Numbered from the stretch's first letter, positions 51,655 through 60,789 are shown. The stretch: 64,000 nt of DNA from Bacillus sp. cl95 (GCF_900115925.1 NZ_FOYF01000003.1:442721-506720); one strand, 5' to 3'. Numbers and translations are program-made. Notes: generated by a model not told the origin, from the letters alone.

Positions 51655-52638
51655 TTATGCAGGATTAATTATTTGTTCATTTGATTTCAAGTATCGATCC
51701 CTTAACCATCTTTCAAGTGTCTTTGTCAAATCAGGATGAATAGGAAGCTTTGACTCTTCTACAATATCTTTTTTAACCGTCAGCATATTCGATGTTTTCT
51801 CTTGAAATTTACAGCTATGACCCATATTTTCAATAATGTGATATTCGTTATCACTTTTAACATATGTGGATAATTCCTTTAGAACTTCGGGATTCGCCTG
51901 GATATCACGCGCTCCTGTTATCGCTAATACAGGACATGTCACACGTTGTAAATCTTCCCTCACATTATAGGTGAAGTGTTCCCTCATCCACTTTGCATTT
52001 GTGGGTACAAGACTTATTCTTAATGTGTCCTTATTTGATTTCATGACCTTATCAATGTATTTTTGGGCTTGTTTTTCAATCTTATTAGGTACCCCTAAAA
52101 GGCGAAGCAGAGTTCCTTGGAATCCTTTAGCATTCAAAATATCCACTCTTGCGATTTCTCGTTGGCGAACAAGAGCTTCAGAAATTCTTTCGACTGCGCC
52201 TGAAAGAAGAATTAATCCACCAAGTTCCTCACGGGCCGCTAAGGCCGTTCCTAAAGTACTTCCCTCACTATGACCGAGCACGATGATTTCTTGAGGGTTA
52301 ACCCCTGGTACATTTTTCAGAAATCGGACTGCCGCTTGGGCATCATCGACCAAATCCCACATACCAGTTCTCAGAAAATCCCCCTCACTTTTACCTACTC
52401 CTCGTTTGTCGTAGCGGAGTGTGTAAAAGCCCATCTCTGTTAGGGCATCTGCCAATTGTTTGTATAGCCTTAAATTAATCTTGCTGTTAAGTTTTCCATC
52501 CCGATCCAATTTTCCTGTACCAGGTATAATACAGACTGCCGGAGCAAACGCAACATTTGATTTCGGCTGTGTCAGTGTTCCACTAAGCTTAACTGCACTT
52601 TGAATCGTGATTTCATTTCCCCCCATGTTTAAGCCCAT
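51655..52638 (-). CDS. Alpha/beta hydrolase of the peptidase S9/dienelactone-like type
   Basis: A 327-aa serine hydrolase. N-terminal beta region, then VCIIPGTGKLDRDG, the RYDKRGVGKSEGD stretch, nucleophile VLGHSEGSTLG, acid in ITGARDIQANPE and His in MGHSCKF. It resembles predicted acyl-peptide or ester hydrolases. GGGAGG lies 7 bp upstream. Middle gene of the operon with the wHTH regulator (13-bp gap), which probably senses its substrate. Confidence 0.85.
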   Translation of the reverse strand: MGLNMGGNEITIQSAVKLSGTLTQPKSNVAFAPAVCIIPGTGKLDRDGKLNSKINLRLYKQLADALTEMGFYTLRYDKRGVGKSEGDFLRTGMWDLVDDAQAAVRFLKNVPGVNPQEIIVLGHSEGSTLGTALAAREELGGLILLSGAVERISEALVRQREIARVDILNAKGFQGTLLRLLGVPNKIEKQAQKYIDKVMKSNKDTLRISLVPTNAKWMREHFTYNVREDLQRVTCPVLAITGARDIQANPEVLKELSTYVKSDNEYHIIENMGHSCKFQEKTSNMLTVKKDIVEESKLPIHPDLTKTLERWLRDRYLKSNEQIINPA

Positions 52639-52651
52639 TTATCTTCCTCCC

Positions 52652-53188
52652 TTAATCTCCCCTTGGTTCTGGGATCATGATTGTTGCAAAAGTCCTTCTT
52701 TTTCTCTCTGTTGTTGGTTTATTATAAAGAACCTTTGTTAATGCACCTGCCATTTCTTTGGTGACATTAGCAAATTCCTCATCCGTTAAGTATATATTCG
52801 CTTGCCTAAATGAGACCCCGTCCTCCAAAATGTTATAATTGTCTTGTTTTGTATAATTTTCAAACTCTCCCAAAATGTTTGCCATGAACTTAATGAAAAG
52901 CGTCATGTGTTCATCACTCGACATATTGGCAATTTCATTTGGTGAAATTACAGCATTGTCAGCTTGTAAGGCGTAGATTTTTTCGACTGTACCTCTATTT
53001 GGAATTTCATCTACAACGTGGATGATTTCTGCATCACTCAATTTCTTAAGGTGTCTATACAAAGTTGCTTGTGGTACATCGGGTAAAAACTCTTTCAACT
53101 GTTGAACAGATAATCTCTGGTTAATTAAGCTCTGAAGAATCCTCATTCGAACAGGATGCAATATTAAATCTGATTTACTTTCGTTCAT
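52652..53188 (-). CDS. Winged-helix (ArsR/HTH_20-like) regulator
   Basis: A 178-aa protein. HTH at about residues 8-75 (LHPVRMRILQSLINQRLSVQ; DVPQATLYRHLKKLSDAEII; wing NRGTVEKIYAL) and a C-terminal effector domain. First gene of a three-gene operon, with a perfect 10-bp inverted repeat 16 bp upstream over the probable start site of transcription, so likely an autorepressor. AAGGGG lies upstream of the ATG. Confidence 0.88.
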   Translation of the reverse strand: MNESKSDLILHPVRMRILQSLINQRLSVQQLKEFLPDVPQATLYRHLKKLSDAEIIHVVDEIPNRGTVEKIYALQADNAVISPNEIANMSSDEHMTLFIKFMANILGEFENYTKQDNYNILEDGVSFRQANIYLTDEEFANVTKEMAGALTKVLYNKPTTERKRRTFATIMIPEPRGD

Positions 53189-53203
53189 TTTCTGACCCCT
53201 TCG

Positions 53204-53225
53204 TTATCATTATTGATAATGATAA
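53204..53225. promoter_or_regulatory. Operator: perfect 10-bp inverted repeat upstream of the wHTH operon
   Basis: TTATCATTAT-TG-ATAATGATAA. A TATAAT (minus strand, 53232-53227) lies directly upstream, so a protein bound here would cover the transcription start. The GATAATGATAAT run also resembles part of a Fur box, but the downstream third does not fit. The adjacent wHTH protein is the likeliest ligand. Confidence 0.7.
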
Positions 53226-53270
53226 TATTATATGATTATTTTACATTTGTAAAGTAATACCAATGCACAA

Positions 53271-53302
53271 GAAAACACCTTCAAAATTTAGAAGGTGTTT
53301 TC
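53271..53302 (-). terminator. Terminator of the 42-aa gene
   Basis: Perfect 12-bp stem GAAAACACCTTC / GAAGGTGTTTTC with an 8-nt loop, 3 bp after the stop. Confidence 0.8.
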
Positions 53303-53305
53303 TTG

Positions 53306-53434
53306 TTATGATTTTTTCTTGGATCCTGCTAGGGATTGAAATTGTCCCATAAGTTTCTCACGAGATTTTTTATCCTTAAGTAGATAGGCAGTCCCAAGTG
53401 CAACAGTAGTCATCATCAATTTTTTACGATTCAT
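53306..53434 (-). CDS. Small basic protein, 42 aa
   Basis: A frame beginning MNRKKLMMTTVALGTAYLLK and ending AGSKKKS: a short hydrophobic stretch between basic ends, reminiscent of YtxH-like anchors. It has GGGAGG 8 bp before the ATG and a strong terminator right after the stop. A complete expression unit, too short for usual gene finders. Function unknown. Confidence 0.65.
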   Translation of the reverse strand: MNRKKLMMTTVALGTAYLLKDKKSREKLMGQFQSLAGSKKKS

Positions 53435-53545
53435 AATATTTACCTCCCTGAGAATTCATGTAGCCTTTCATACTTAAAAAGTTCCCTTCTTTCAGAAAGT
53501 TAAACCTTTTATCAGGGAGATGATATTTTTCAAAGTAAAATATGG

Positions 53546-53740
53546 TTAATATTTTTTAAGTGCATTTTTTTGTTTAAGCATTTGCTCATACGATTTCTCG
53601 ATAATATCCATCAGTACATCGCCTTTATATAATCTTCCGAGTTTCATATTTTCCTGATAATATTCGACGATTGCATCTAATTTTTTTGAAGTCTCATTCG
53701 ACACACGTACATTTAATTGTATTTTATTGTCCTGTACCAA
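53546..53740 (-). CDS. Small ribbon-helix-helix-like protein
   Basis: A 64-aa protein: IQLNVRVSNETSKKLDAIVE is the strand-helix of an Arc/MetJ-type fold, then LGRLYKGDVLMDIIEKSYEQ and a basic tail. Start is a TTG with AGGAG 8 bp upstream. It could be a DNA-binding regulator or the antitoxin part of a pair, but no toxin gene adjoins it. Confidence 0.6.
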   Translation of the reverse strand: MVQDNKIQLNVRVSNETSKKLDAIVEYYQENMKLGRLYKGDVLMDIIEKSYEQMLKQKNALKKY

Positions 53741-53806
53741 CCACAACACTCCTATAAGCTTTATATCAAAATGCTAGCAAGATGATAGTACTTTATATAT
53801 TGGCTG

Positions 53807-55165
53807 CTATAACCCCTTTTTCCTTCTTAAGTACAAAGAAAAAACAAAAATCGACAAAAATACTAAACCAAACGTCCCAAAGAAAATACTTCGATGAACC
53901 AAGGCAGTTGAAAAATTTTCTTGAAAATGTAATGCCAGTCCTGTCAATGCCACTCCAAAAGCCCCTCCAAAAAATTGAATCAACTGGGCCATCCCCATTC
54001 CAGAACCGAGTTCATCTTTTGTGAGAATTCTTGAGATTTCGTTAGAAATACTGGATGTTAATGCTGAAAAACCAGTACTCATAAACATGTAAATAAACAA
54101 GATTAGATAAGCAGAGATATTTGAGAATAAAGCAAATAATAGCGTAGCCAATATTAAAAGAGATTGTCCGCCAATGATCAGCGGAACGTTCCCAAATCGA
54201 TCTATAAGTCTACCAATAAATTGAGCTGCTACCGCTGACAGGATAGCTCCTGGAAAAATAATCATTCCCACTTTGGCTGGTTCTAAATGAAATACCTGTG
54301 TCAATATAATCGGCAACAAGAATAATGATGAAAAATGAGTTATAAAGGCCGAAAATCCAATGAAAAGTAACTTTAAATATTGCTTATTTAAGAGCAACTT
54401 AGGTTGAATAAATGGCATTTCGATTTTATTGATATGCTTCCATAAAAACAATAGGAGTGCAATGCTGATTAGCAAAATCCAGTATGAAAATGTTGAAAAG
54501 AAAAGAAGTAGTCCTGTAACGCTAACTCCCGTAACTAAGCCTCCAAGAATGTCGAAATTCACCTTTTCAATAGACTCGATTGGAAGATATTTATTAAATA
54601 GCGGTATCAACAAAATCACAATTGCCGTTACAATAAATAGATACTCCCATCCAAAATACTGCGTGATGGCTCCTCCGATTACAGGACCCAATCCAAAACC
54701 TAGTGATGCAGCAGAAGCAATAAAGGACATGGCTTTGCCTCTTCGCGACACGGGAATATATCGACTTGCAAGCACCATCGCAAGACCAGGCACTGCACCG
54801 GCACCAGCCGCCTGCAATATTCTTGATATTAATAATAGATAGAAATCATCTGAAAAAAAGCCGATCAGAGAAGCTACTGACAAAATTGTGATACCAATAT
54901 AAAGTAGTCTGGAGATAGGCAGATAATCTGATAATCTACTAAAAGTCAGCGTGGATATCGCAAAAACGATGGAATAGCCCGAAACGATCCAAGAAGCTGC
55001 TCCCGATGTAAGAGACAAATCTTCTAAAACACTCGGAAGTGCAACGTTAAACATTGTTGTATTCATAACCACTAGCCAGACCGTAAAGCTCCAAATGAGC
55101 ACTATCTTATTTTCATCTATGACCGGACTTTCTTTTTGCAGTGTTAATGCACTGGTTTCCAACAC
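53807..55165 (-). CDS. MFS drug-efflux transporter, 14-span DHA2 type (TetL/TetK-like)
   Basis: A 452-aa proton antiporter. NTTMFNVALPSVLEDLSLTS and the WIVSGYSIVFAISTLTFSRL pattern are typical of DHA2, and motif C is present in ASLGFGLGPVIGGAITQYFG. Length and span count fit Tet(L)/Tet(K) relatives, though the substrate may be another drug or a cation. The start is a GTG with GGAGG 5 bp upstream. No leader peptide was recognised. Confidence 0.87.
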   Translation of the reverse strand: MLETSALTLQKESPVIDENKIVLIWSFTVWLVVMNTTMFNVALPSVLEDLSLTSGAASWIVSGYSIVFAISTLTFSRLSDYLPISRLLYIGITILSVASLIGFFSDDFYLLLISRILQAAGAGAVPGLAMVLASRYIPVSRRGKAMSFIASAASLGFGLGPVIGGAITQYFGWEYLFIVTAIVILLIPLFNKYLPIESIEKVNFDILGGLVTGVSVTGLLLFFSTFSYWILLISIALLLFLWKHINKIEMPFIQPKLLLNKQYLKLLFIGFSAFITHFSSLFLLPIILTQVFHLEPAKVGMIIFPGAILSAVAAQFIGRLIDRFGNVPLIIGGQSLLILATLLFALFSNISAYLILFIYMFMSTGFSALTSSISNEISRILTKDELGSGMGMAQLIQFFGGAFGVALTGLALHFQENFSTALVHRSIFFGTFGLVFLSIFVFSLYLRRKKGL

Positions 55166-55298
55166 AAGGACCTCCTTATTTCGAATTACAAGCAGTTATT
55201 TTAATCCAAACTGTTTGATATTTTTATTGAATTATCTTTTGAACTATACATTGCGTTCACAATTTCGTCAAACAATCTTTCTTTGAATCCAAAATAAA

Positions 55299-55325
55299 AA
55301 CAAGCAGTATCGTGCTCTGCTTGTT
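55299..55325 (-). terminator. Terminator of the PAS-STAS gene
   Basis: Perfect 9-bp stem AACAAGCAG / CTGCTTGTT, 9-nt loop, followed by T-rich sequence on the minus strand. Confidence 0.8.
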
Positions 55326-55356
55326 AACATAATAAACTATGTCAATTCAATTCAAT

Positions 55357-56112
55357 TTATTTTCGGAAATTTAGGATATATTCCAGTCCTTGTTGAGCTG
55401 TTGCAAAAGTCGAGAATGTAAATTTATGTTCCGAAAATTTAACGGCCAATTCGGATGAAATTCCTACGATGATACAATCTGCACCAACAAGTCTTAACGT
55501 ATCGTATAGCTTCTTAATGTATGCTGCTGTTTCAGCATTATATTCGGTTAATCCACTAACATCAACGAGGACATATTGATTGCCATTTGATGTACATGAA
55601 TCCAGTACTCTTGATAGCAATAGTTCTCCTCGATCAATATCCAAAGAACCAAATAGAGGAATGGCAATTGTAGAATCCCAGATATTTAAAATTGGAATCG
55701 ACATGTCCTGAATAAGTTGTTCTTTCCTTTTCTCTTCTTCTGCTTTTGTTGTCACATCTTGGAGTAAGGCCACATAACCAATGATCTCTTCATCAGAGTA
55801 TACAGGGTTTACTATAATATCGGCGACAAAATGATTCTTAATCGTAATTCTTGCTCTATGTGTACCCGTCAATTTCTCCATAATTTTTTCTTGGTGACTA
55901 GGGTCCTTATGAAATCGGGATATGTTCATACCGATAATTTGGCTGACATCATTAATACCGAACAAAGGTACAACCTGTGAAAGGAGCGAGGCAGCTTTGA
56001 CGTTGACCCAAACAACATTATATTGTTTATCGGAAACAATGATGTTTTCACCTAAACTATCCAAAATGTTGAGTGCAGGGATGTTTTCCGGTAAGGAACC
56101 TAAGTTTTTCAT
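55357..56112 (-). CDS. PAS-STAS protein, RsbR-like
   Basis: A 251-aa sensor. Residues about 12-125 are a PAS domain (ENIIVSDKQYNVVWVNVKAA; VNPVYSDEEIIGYVALLQDV). Residues 140-250 are a STAS domain (PIPLFGSLD-like region; LVDVSGLTEYNAETAAYI; VGADCIIVGISSELA). RsbR-type proteins form stressosomes that control SigB or other outputs. The positions equivalent to the RsbR phospho-threonines are not clearly conserved. No RsbS/RsbT genes adjoin, so it may be a stand-alone sensor that joins a stressosome. Confidence 0.82.
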   Translation of the reverse strand: MKNLGSLPENIPALNILDSLGENIIVSDKQYNVVWVNVKAASLLSQVVPLFGINDVSQIIGMNISRFHKDPSHQEKIMEKLTGTHRARITIKNHFVADIIVNPVYSDEEIIGYVALLQDVTTKAEEEKRKEQLIQDMSIPILNIWDSTIAIPLFGSLDIDRGELLLSRVLDSCTSNGNQYVLVDVSGLTEYNAETAAYIKKLYDTLRLVGADCIIVGISSELAVKFSEHKFTFSTFATAQQGLEYILNFRK

Positions 56113-56180
56113 ATGATCACCTTTGTTTTTTCATATAGTATATCATAGGGCGAATTAGAAAAACGATTTGTGGTTATTCT

Positions 56181-56834
56181 CTATTCCTCTTCCATTCCAG
56201 TCTCCAATCCCCCGTACCCTAACCTGTGAATTTTTTCTGCCATGCGTTCATACCCATTATCGTTGGGATGGACCCCATCAATGGACAAGAAATCACCTTC
56301 GTTATTTTTAAAAATCTTATAAATATCGGCTACGATAATCGTATCCCCATTTGAGAACCCTTTCAGGAGACGATTAAATCTCCGCACCCCTTCATCAGCA
56401 AGAGGAATATTGGGAAAAGGATTATATAAATTTAGGACACGTACAATGTAAGGGTGATGACAATGTTTCTTGATATTTGTTATGTTTTCTAATATTTTTT
56501 TCATATTGGCAATGCTATTATTTAATTTTTTCTCCAATTGTTTTTCATTACCGCCATTTAGAAACTCCCTTGCTGCATCAATCAAGTCATTTCCACCTGC
56601 AGTTACCGTTACAATTTCTGCTTCCTTTACTCGATTTGCAACAAATTCTTTTTGTATTTCCAAAAGTACGTCCTCTGTTTTGGAACCGGACTGAGCAAAA
56701 CTAAGTAAGTAAATTTGCTCATCTAGGGCTTTTTCAGCGAATCTCCTGTACCTTTGTACGAATCCCGGTGAAAAGAATGAAGATCCTACTCCAACGGATA
56801 AGGAATCCCCTAGCACAACGTAAGAATACGCCAT
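56181..56834 (-). CDS. SGNH/GDSL-type hydrolase
   Basis: A 217-aa esterase-like protein. Block I is VVLGDSLSVGVGSSFF with the nucleophile Ser, block III TAGGNDLIDA, and block V IDGVHPNDNGYERMA with Asp/His. No signal peptide, so cytoplasmic or exported by another route. Similar to B. subtilis YpmR/LipC-type hydrolases; LipC is a spore-coat phospholipase. The start codon is well placed after GGGGAGGTG. Confidence 0.85.
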   Translation of the reverse strand: MAYSYVVLGDSLSVGVGSSFFSPGFVQRYRRFAEKALDEQIYLLSFAQSGSKTEDVLLEIQKEFVANRVKEAEIVTVTAGGNDLIDAAREFLNGGNEKQLEKKLNNSIANMKKILENITNIKKHCHHPYIVRVLNLYNPFPNIPLADEGVRRFNRLLKGFSNGDTIIVADIYKIFKNNEGDFLSIDGVHPNDNGYERMAEKIHRLGYGGLETGMEEE

Positions 56835-57236
56835 TTACCACACCTCCCCATTACTAATTACATGTTATGTTTATTCGAGAATGGGCTGATGTGCGAATAA
56901 AATCGTGTTCATAATACTTAATTAATCATTTGTATATAGTGTCTGGACTTATCCACCTTCCAGATTCGACAAATTCTTTTATCTCTATTTTATCGACTAT
57001 GATTTAAGTTCCAACAAAAATGACCAACTCTTTTTATCTAAAAAGTTGGTCACAAATCAACTAAGACTTACGTAGAATGAGTGTTCATGAAATCCCCGCA
57101 AAAAAATTAGAACTATTTTTTTAGGAAATAAAACTAATTATTGTCTTCATTATTCCCCAGGCAAGCGCAACATCTGACAATATTTTTAATTTTCTGTCTA
57201 TTTTTTCACCAAATTACTTCAAAATCTTTAGGAAAG
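56835..57236. other. Non-coding stretch with one terminator
   Basis: No gene supported. A hairpin TGACCAACT / AGTTGGTCA (57021-57052) with T5 on the minus strand lies about 185 bp after the following membrane-protein gene's stop and probably ends its transcript. Confidence 0.5.
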
Positions 57237-57836
57237 TTATTCTTCTTCTGCCTCCAAAGAATTTCCTTCGATTACAACTGAATATTCTTCAAGCTTTTCA
57301 GTTACTTTCCAACGATTTACAGTATACTTATGATCATTCGGAAGTGTGACACTTGAGCCATCATTCGTATAAAATATGAGCTCTTTCAAATAAGTGGTTC
57401 CTTGACGAACTTTATACACTTCTTTCACTTTTGAAATCTCATCCCAAGCATACACATCTTTGTCCATTTTCAATAAATAATGATAATGAATACCTTTATC
57501 GTTGAGATAGTAATAATTATTCGTTCCAGCCACGAACAAAGGAATACTTACTAAAAAACCTATCATTACAATGAGTGAAACAATTCTTTTTTCAGTTCGA
57601 GCTTTGACTATTAAATAAACAGTTAAGCTGATAGCAATAACAATAATGCCCGCAGCAAATGATAGATATGCGCTTAAAGGCGCAGTGAAATACCAATTTT
57701 CTCTTGAGAAGAAGAAAAAACCCTGAAGCAAAAACACAAAGAAGAATGGCATAAAAAGACTGCTTATGTACAAAATAATCGTTATGGGCAGGATAATAGG
57801 TGGTCGATCATCCTGATTTCTACTTATTCCTAACAT
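57237..57836 (-). CDS. Membrane protein with C-terminal PH-like domain, function unknown
   Basis: A 199-aa protein with three hydrophobic spans (about residues 14-45, 58-80 and 88-106), then a soluble C-terminal part with a PH-like pattern (YLNDKGIHYHYLLKMDKDVY; DEISKVKEVYKV; LIFYTNDGSSVTLPND). Start at 57836 is set by AAGGAGG 7 bp upstream. It ends with an acidic tail (EAEEE). Not recognised. Confidence 0.65.
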   Translation of the reverse strand: MLGISRNQDDRPPIILPITIILYISSLFMPFFFVFLLQGFFFFSRENWYFTAPLSAYLSFAAGIIVIAISLTVYLIVKARTEKRIVSLIVMIGFLVSIPLFVAGTNNYYYLNDKGIHYHYLLKMDKDVYAWDEISKVKEVYKVRQGTTYLKELIFYTNDGSSVTLPNDHKYTVNRWKVTEKLEEYSVVIEGNSLEAEEE

Positions 57837-57962
57837 GAAATCCTCCTTATAGAACATTTAGAATATTTACAATAAATCTAGTATATCACCAAATTTTGAA
57901 TATTCATCACATTGGAATAAAAAAGAAATAAAATTATAATAATAGGAGATAGAGGTGAATCC

Positions 57963-58202
57963 ATGAACCATGAACAAGATTATGACAGTGACTTCGATCG
58001 TGAGGATGACCTTACTAAAGAAGCCTTACAAGATATTTTAAAACAAAGTCATGAGAGGGAAACTGAACTTATGAGGAATTATTTAATGGTAGAAGAGAGA
58101 CTTCATGGTTATGAAGATTTGAAAAACTCTCTAGAGAATTTTGCAGAAGGCAACGCCAAAAGAAGTAAACAATTAGAAGAAGCTCTTCAAAAACTCCATT
58201 AA
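57963..58202 (+). CDS. Small acidic coiled-coil protein
   Basis: A 79-aa charged helical protein (DREDDLTKEALQDILKQSHE; LEEALQKLH), no hydrophobic span. GAGGTGA lies 5 bp before the ATG, and a strong terminator overlaps the stop. Not recognised. Confidence 0.62.
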   Translation: MNHEQDYDSDFDREDDLTKEALQDILKQSHERETELMRNYLMVEERLHGYEDLKNSLENFAEGNAKRSKQLEEALQKLH

Positions 58203-58240
58203 AAATGGGATACTGCCAACAATGGCTGTATCCCGTTTTT
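58201..58240. terminator. Bidirectional terminator between the coiled-coil and CBS genes
   Basis: AAAAATGGGATAC / GTATCCCGTTTTT, 13-bp stem with one mismatch and a 14-nt loop. Confidence 0.8.
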
Positions 58241-58242
58241 AA

Positions 58243-58668
58243 TTATTGCATGGATTGTGTTGGGGCAGAAATTTGCTCTAAAGCTTGTCCTGCATCATCG
58301 TTCGTTTCCTGATTAACTGCTAAGTCTCCTAGTGAAACGATTCCCACAAGCCTTTCATCTTCCACAATTGGGAGACGTCTAATTTGATGTTCTGCCATTA
58401 AATCGGCTGCTTCTTTAACACTCATTTCTTTATGACCTGTAACGAGGCTTTCACTCATAACTTGGGACACTTGGGCTTTTGCTTCAAGCTCATTTGCAAG
58501 ACCGTTGATGACTAAGTCCCTGTCTGTCACCACACCTACCAGCTTGTCTTGTTCACAGATTGGCATGACACCGACATTTAATTCTTTCATTTTCCCTGCT
58601 ACTTCAGTCAAAGAGCTTTCGGGGTTACATACTTCCACATTTGTTGTCATCAATTCAGATAATTTCAT
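58243..58668 (-). CDS. CBS-domain-pair protein
   Basis: A 141-aa protein of two tandem CBS motifs (MTTNVEVCNPESSLTEVAGK; VGVVTDRDLV; MSESLVTGHKEMSVKEAADL; VGIVSLGDLAV). Such pairs bind adenine nucleotides or c-di-AMP. GGTATACGAAA-type sequence upstream includes GGGTAT and GTTTAC, a SigB-like pair with a short 11-bp spacer. It follows ktrA and may sense nucleotides related to ion balance, which is speculative. Confidence 0.85.
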   Translation of the reverse strand: MKLSELMTTNVEVCNPESSLTEVAGKMKELNVGVMPICEQDKLVGVVTDRDLVINGLANELEAKAQVSQVMSESLVTGHKEMSVKEAADLMAEHQIRRLPIVEDERLVGIVSLGDLAVNQETNDDAGQALEQISAPTQSMQ

Positions 58669-58739
58669 CTCGAATGAATCCTCCTTTTGTTTTTTCGTAT
58701 ACCCTTCTTTTCCCTGTAAACAGCAGTTAAAACATTGGT

Positions 58740-59393
58740 TTACTCTAAATTAGCAAAACGTTCGAGATCCTTGTTTTCACCTATGACAACAAGTACATCT
58801 CCATGGTTTATCACTTCATTCGGTGAAGGAGAAATATTAATATCTTCATGATGACGAATAGCAATAACACTTAAGTTATATTTGGCTCGTAAATCAAGAT
58901 CTCTCAGTGTTCTAGCAGTCATTGAAGTGGGAATCTTAATTTCCTCTACACTATACGCTTTTGAGAGCTCAATGAAGTTAAGAACATTTGGTGATAGTAA
59001 TTGGTGGGCGACCCTCTCTCCCATATCCCTTTCAGGAAAGATCACCCAATCGGCCCCAACTTTGTAAAGTACTTTCCCATGGTGCTTACTTAGTGCTTTG
59101 GCAATAACCTTTTGTACACCCAACTCTTTTAACAAAAGTACCGTTAAAATACTAGCTTGTATGTCATTTCCAATCGCCACTATTACGGTTTCGAAGTTTC
59201 TGATACCTATCGATTTTAATGCCTCTATTTCCGTCGTATCCGCAATTAATGAATGCGTTACAAATGATCTCGCATCCTCTAGACGATCCTCGTCTATATC
59301 TACACCTAATACTTCTTGACCAGCTTCATATAATTTTGAAGCAATACTCGCACCAAATCTTCCAAGCCCAATGACCGCATATTGTTTAATCAT
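58740..59393 (-). CDS. ktrA: Ktr potassium-uptake system, cytosolic regulatory subunit (KtrA/KtrC)
   Basis: A 217-aa RCK protein. N-terminal Rossmann fold (YAVIGLGRFGASIASKLYEA; VLGVDIDEDRLEDA) binds ADP/ATP or NAD(H). The C-terminal RCK_C part (residues about 135-217) binds c-di-AMP in homologues. It forms an octamer ring under the KtrB dimer. It follows ktrB by 20 bp. AAAGGGTGA precedes the ATG. Whether it is the KtrA or KtrC orthologue cannot be settled here. Confidence 0.92.
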   Translation of the reverse strand: MIKQYAVIGLGRFGASIASKLYEAGQEVLGVDIDEDRLEDARSFVTHSLIADTTEIEALKSIGIRNFETVIVAIGNDIQASILTVLLLKELGVQKVIAKALSKHHGKVLYKVGADWVIFPERDMGERVAHQLLSPNVLNFIELSKAYSVEEIKIPTSMTARTLRDLDLRAKYNLSVIAIRHHEDINISPSPNEVINHGDVLVVIGENKDLERFANLE

Positions 59394-59413
59394 GTAATCA
59401 CCCTTTTTTCATT

Positions 59414-60751
59414 TTATCCAATCATGATTTTCCCTTTAGGATAGCGGAAAGGATCTGGACTCCTTCTCATGGCGATTGCGAAGGCAACTGTCAAAGGCCC
59501 TACTCTTCCTGCAAACATCGTAAATGTGATTAAGATTCTGCCAAGTGGAGATAGTTCCGGCGTTAAACCCATTGATAAGCCTACTGTGGCAAAAGCAGAA
59601 GTGGATTCAAATAATATCATGAAAAAATCTTGACCTTTTTCTGTAATGGTTAATAGCATGGTCATCGTGATTACAAGAAACAAGCCACTCGTTGTTACAG
59701 TTAAAGCTTTATAGATTGTTTCATAAACAATACGCTGGCGGAAGAAGATTACGTCTTCCTTACCACGTATTTGTGACCAAACTGTTCCCATCAAAGTTGC
59801 AAATGTTGTTGTCTTAATCCCCCCACCTGTCGATCCGGGAGAAGCTCCAATAAACATAAGAATAATAATTAAGAACAGCGTTGGATGGGTCAAATCAGGG
59901 ATGTTTAAAGTATTCGAACCAGCGGTACGTGGTGTAACCGATTGATAGATAGATGCAAGCGTCTTTCCCAAAAAAGAAAGTGGTTGTAACGTTTTAGAAT
60001 TGTCATACTCGAATACAAATATGAGGATTGTTCCTAGCACAAGTAATATAGAACTGGATACTAAAACGATCTTCGTATGCATCGATAATCTCTTGGTTTG
60101 ACGATATTCAAAGACTTCATTCATGACAATAAAACCGATTCCTCCAAGGATAATAAGTGCACTAACAGTAAGGGTAACGATAGGGTCTGAAGCATAGTCG
60201 GTCAAACTCTTAAACTCGCCCATTAAGTCAAAACCCGCATTATTAAAATTTGAGATTGAATGGAAGAAGCCCAAATATATGGCTTTTCCTATCGGGTAAT
60301 CAAAAGAAAATCTAAATGAAAGTAATATTCCACCAACTGCTTCTATTAGCACTGTAAAAATGATAATCCTTTTGGCTAACCTAACGATCCCTTCAATCGA
60401 CATATTATTTAACGACTCCTGAAGCAGAATTCTTTCTTTCAAGGAAATTCTCTTCCCTAAAAGAAATGCAAAAAAGGTGGCGAAGGTCATGAAGCCAAGG
60501 CCGCCAACTTGTATAAGTGTCAAAATGACGAGTTCTCCAAATATGGTAAAGGTACTTCCTGTATCGACTACAACTAGTCCCGTTACACATGTAGCCGAAG
60601 TTGCCGTAAAGAGGGCGTCTAGGAATGTCAGACCTTTTCCATCTACTGTCGCCATTGATGTGGTCAGTAGAAATGCTCCAATCAAGATAATAGCGGCAAA
60701 TCCCAAAACCAATATTTTCGGTGGATCCAAAGAAAACTTTTTCTTTTTCAT
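59414..60751 (-). CDS. ktrB: Ktr potassium-uptake system, membrane subunit (KtrB/KtrD)
   Basis: A 445-aa Trk/Ktr/HKT-type K+ channel-like transporter with four M1-P-M2 repeats. The selectivity-filter regions carry single glycines: ATSATCVTGLVV, ISNFNNAGFDL, SVTPRTAGSN and ESTSAFATVGLSMG. IGASPGSTGGGIKTTTF is the gating loop region. It pairs with the RCK subunit downstream. No ydaO-type c-di-AMP riboswitch was seen before it (only 38 bp separate it from the next gene). Confidence 0.93.
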   Translation of the reverse strand: MKKKKFSLDPPKILVLGFAAIILIGAFLLTTSMATVDGKGLTFLDALFTATSATCVTGLVVVDTGSTFTIFGELVILTLIQVGGLGFMTFATFFAFLLGKRISLKERILLQESLNNMSIEGIVRLAKRIIIFTVLIEAVGGILLSFRFSFDYPIGKAIYLGFFHSISNFNNAGFDLMGEFKSLTDYASDPIVTLTVSALIILGGIGFIVMNEVFEYRQTKRLSMHTKIVLVSSSILLVLGTILIFVFEYDNSKTLQPLSFLGKTLASIYQSVTPRTAGSNTLNIPDLTHPTLFLIIILMFIGASPGSTGGGIKTTTFATLMGTVWSQIRGKEDVIFFRQRIVYETIYKALTVTTSGLFLVITMTMLLTITEKGQDFFMILFESTSAFATVGLSMGLTPELSPLGRILITFTMFAGRVGPLTVAFAIAMRRSPDPFRYPKGKIMIG

Positions 60752-60789
60752 ATTTTTCTCCCTAACCTATTTATTTTAAGAGGCTCCTT

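Noticed and set aside
53204-53240. Fur box
   Set aside because: GATAATGATAAT is present, but the third hexamer does not fit; the perfect palindrome next to a wHTH gene is better explained as its own operator.
58699-58721. SigB promoter of the CBS-domain gene
   Set aside because: GGGTAT is perfect and GTTTAC close, but the spacer is only 11 bp; mentioned in the gene entry, not listed as a promoter.
60752-60789. c-di-AMP (ydaO) riboswitch before ktrB
   Set aside because: The gap to the next gene is only 38 bp, far too short for this riboswitch, and none is seen before the upstream permease gene either.
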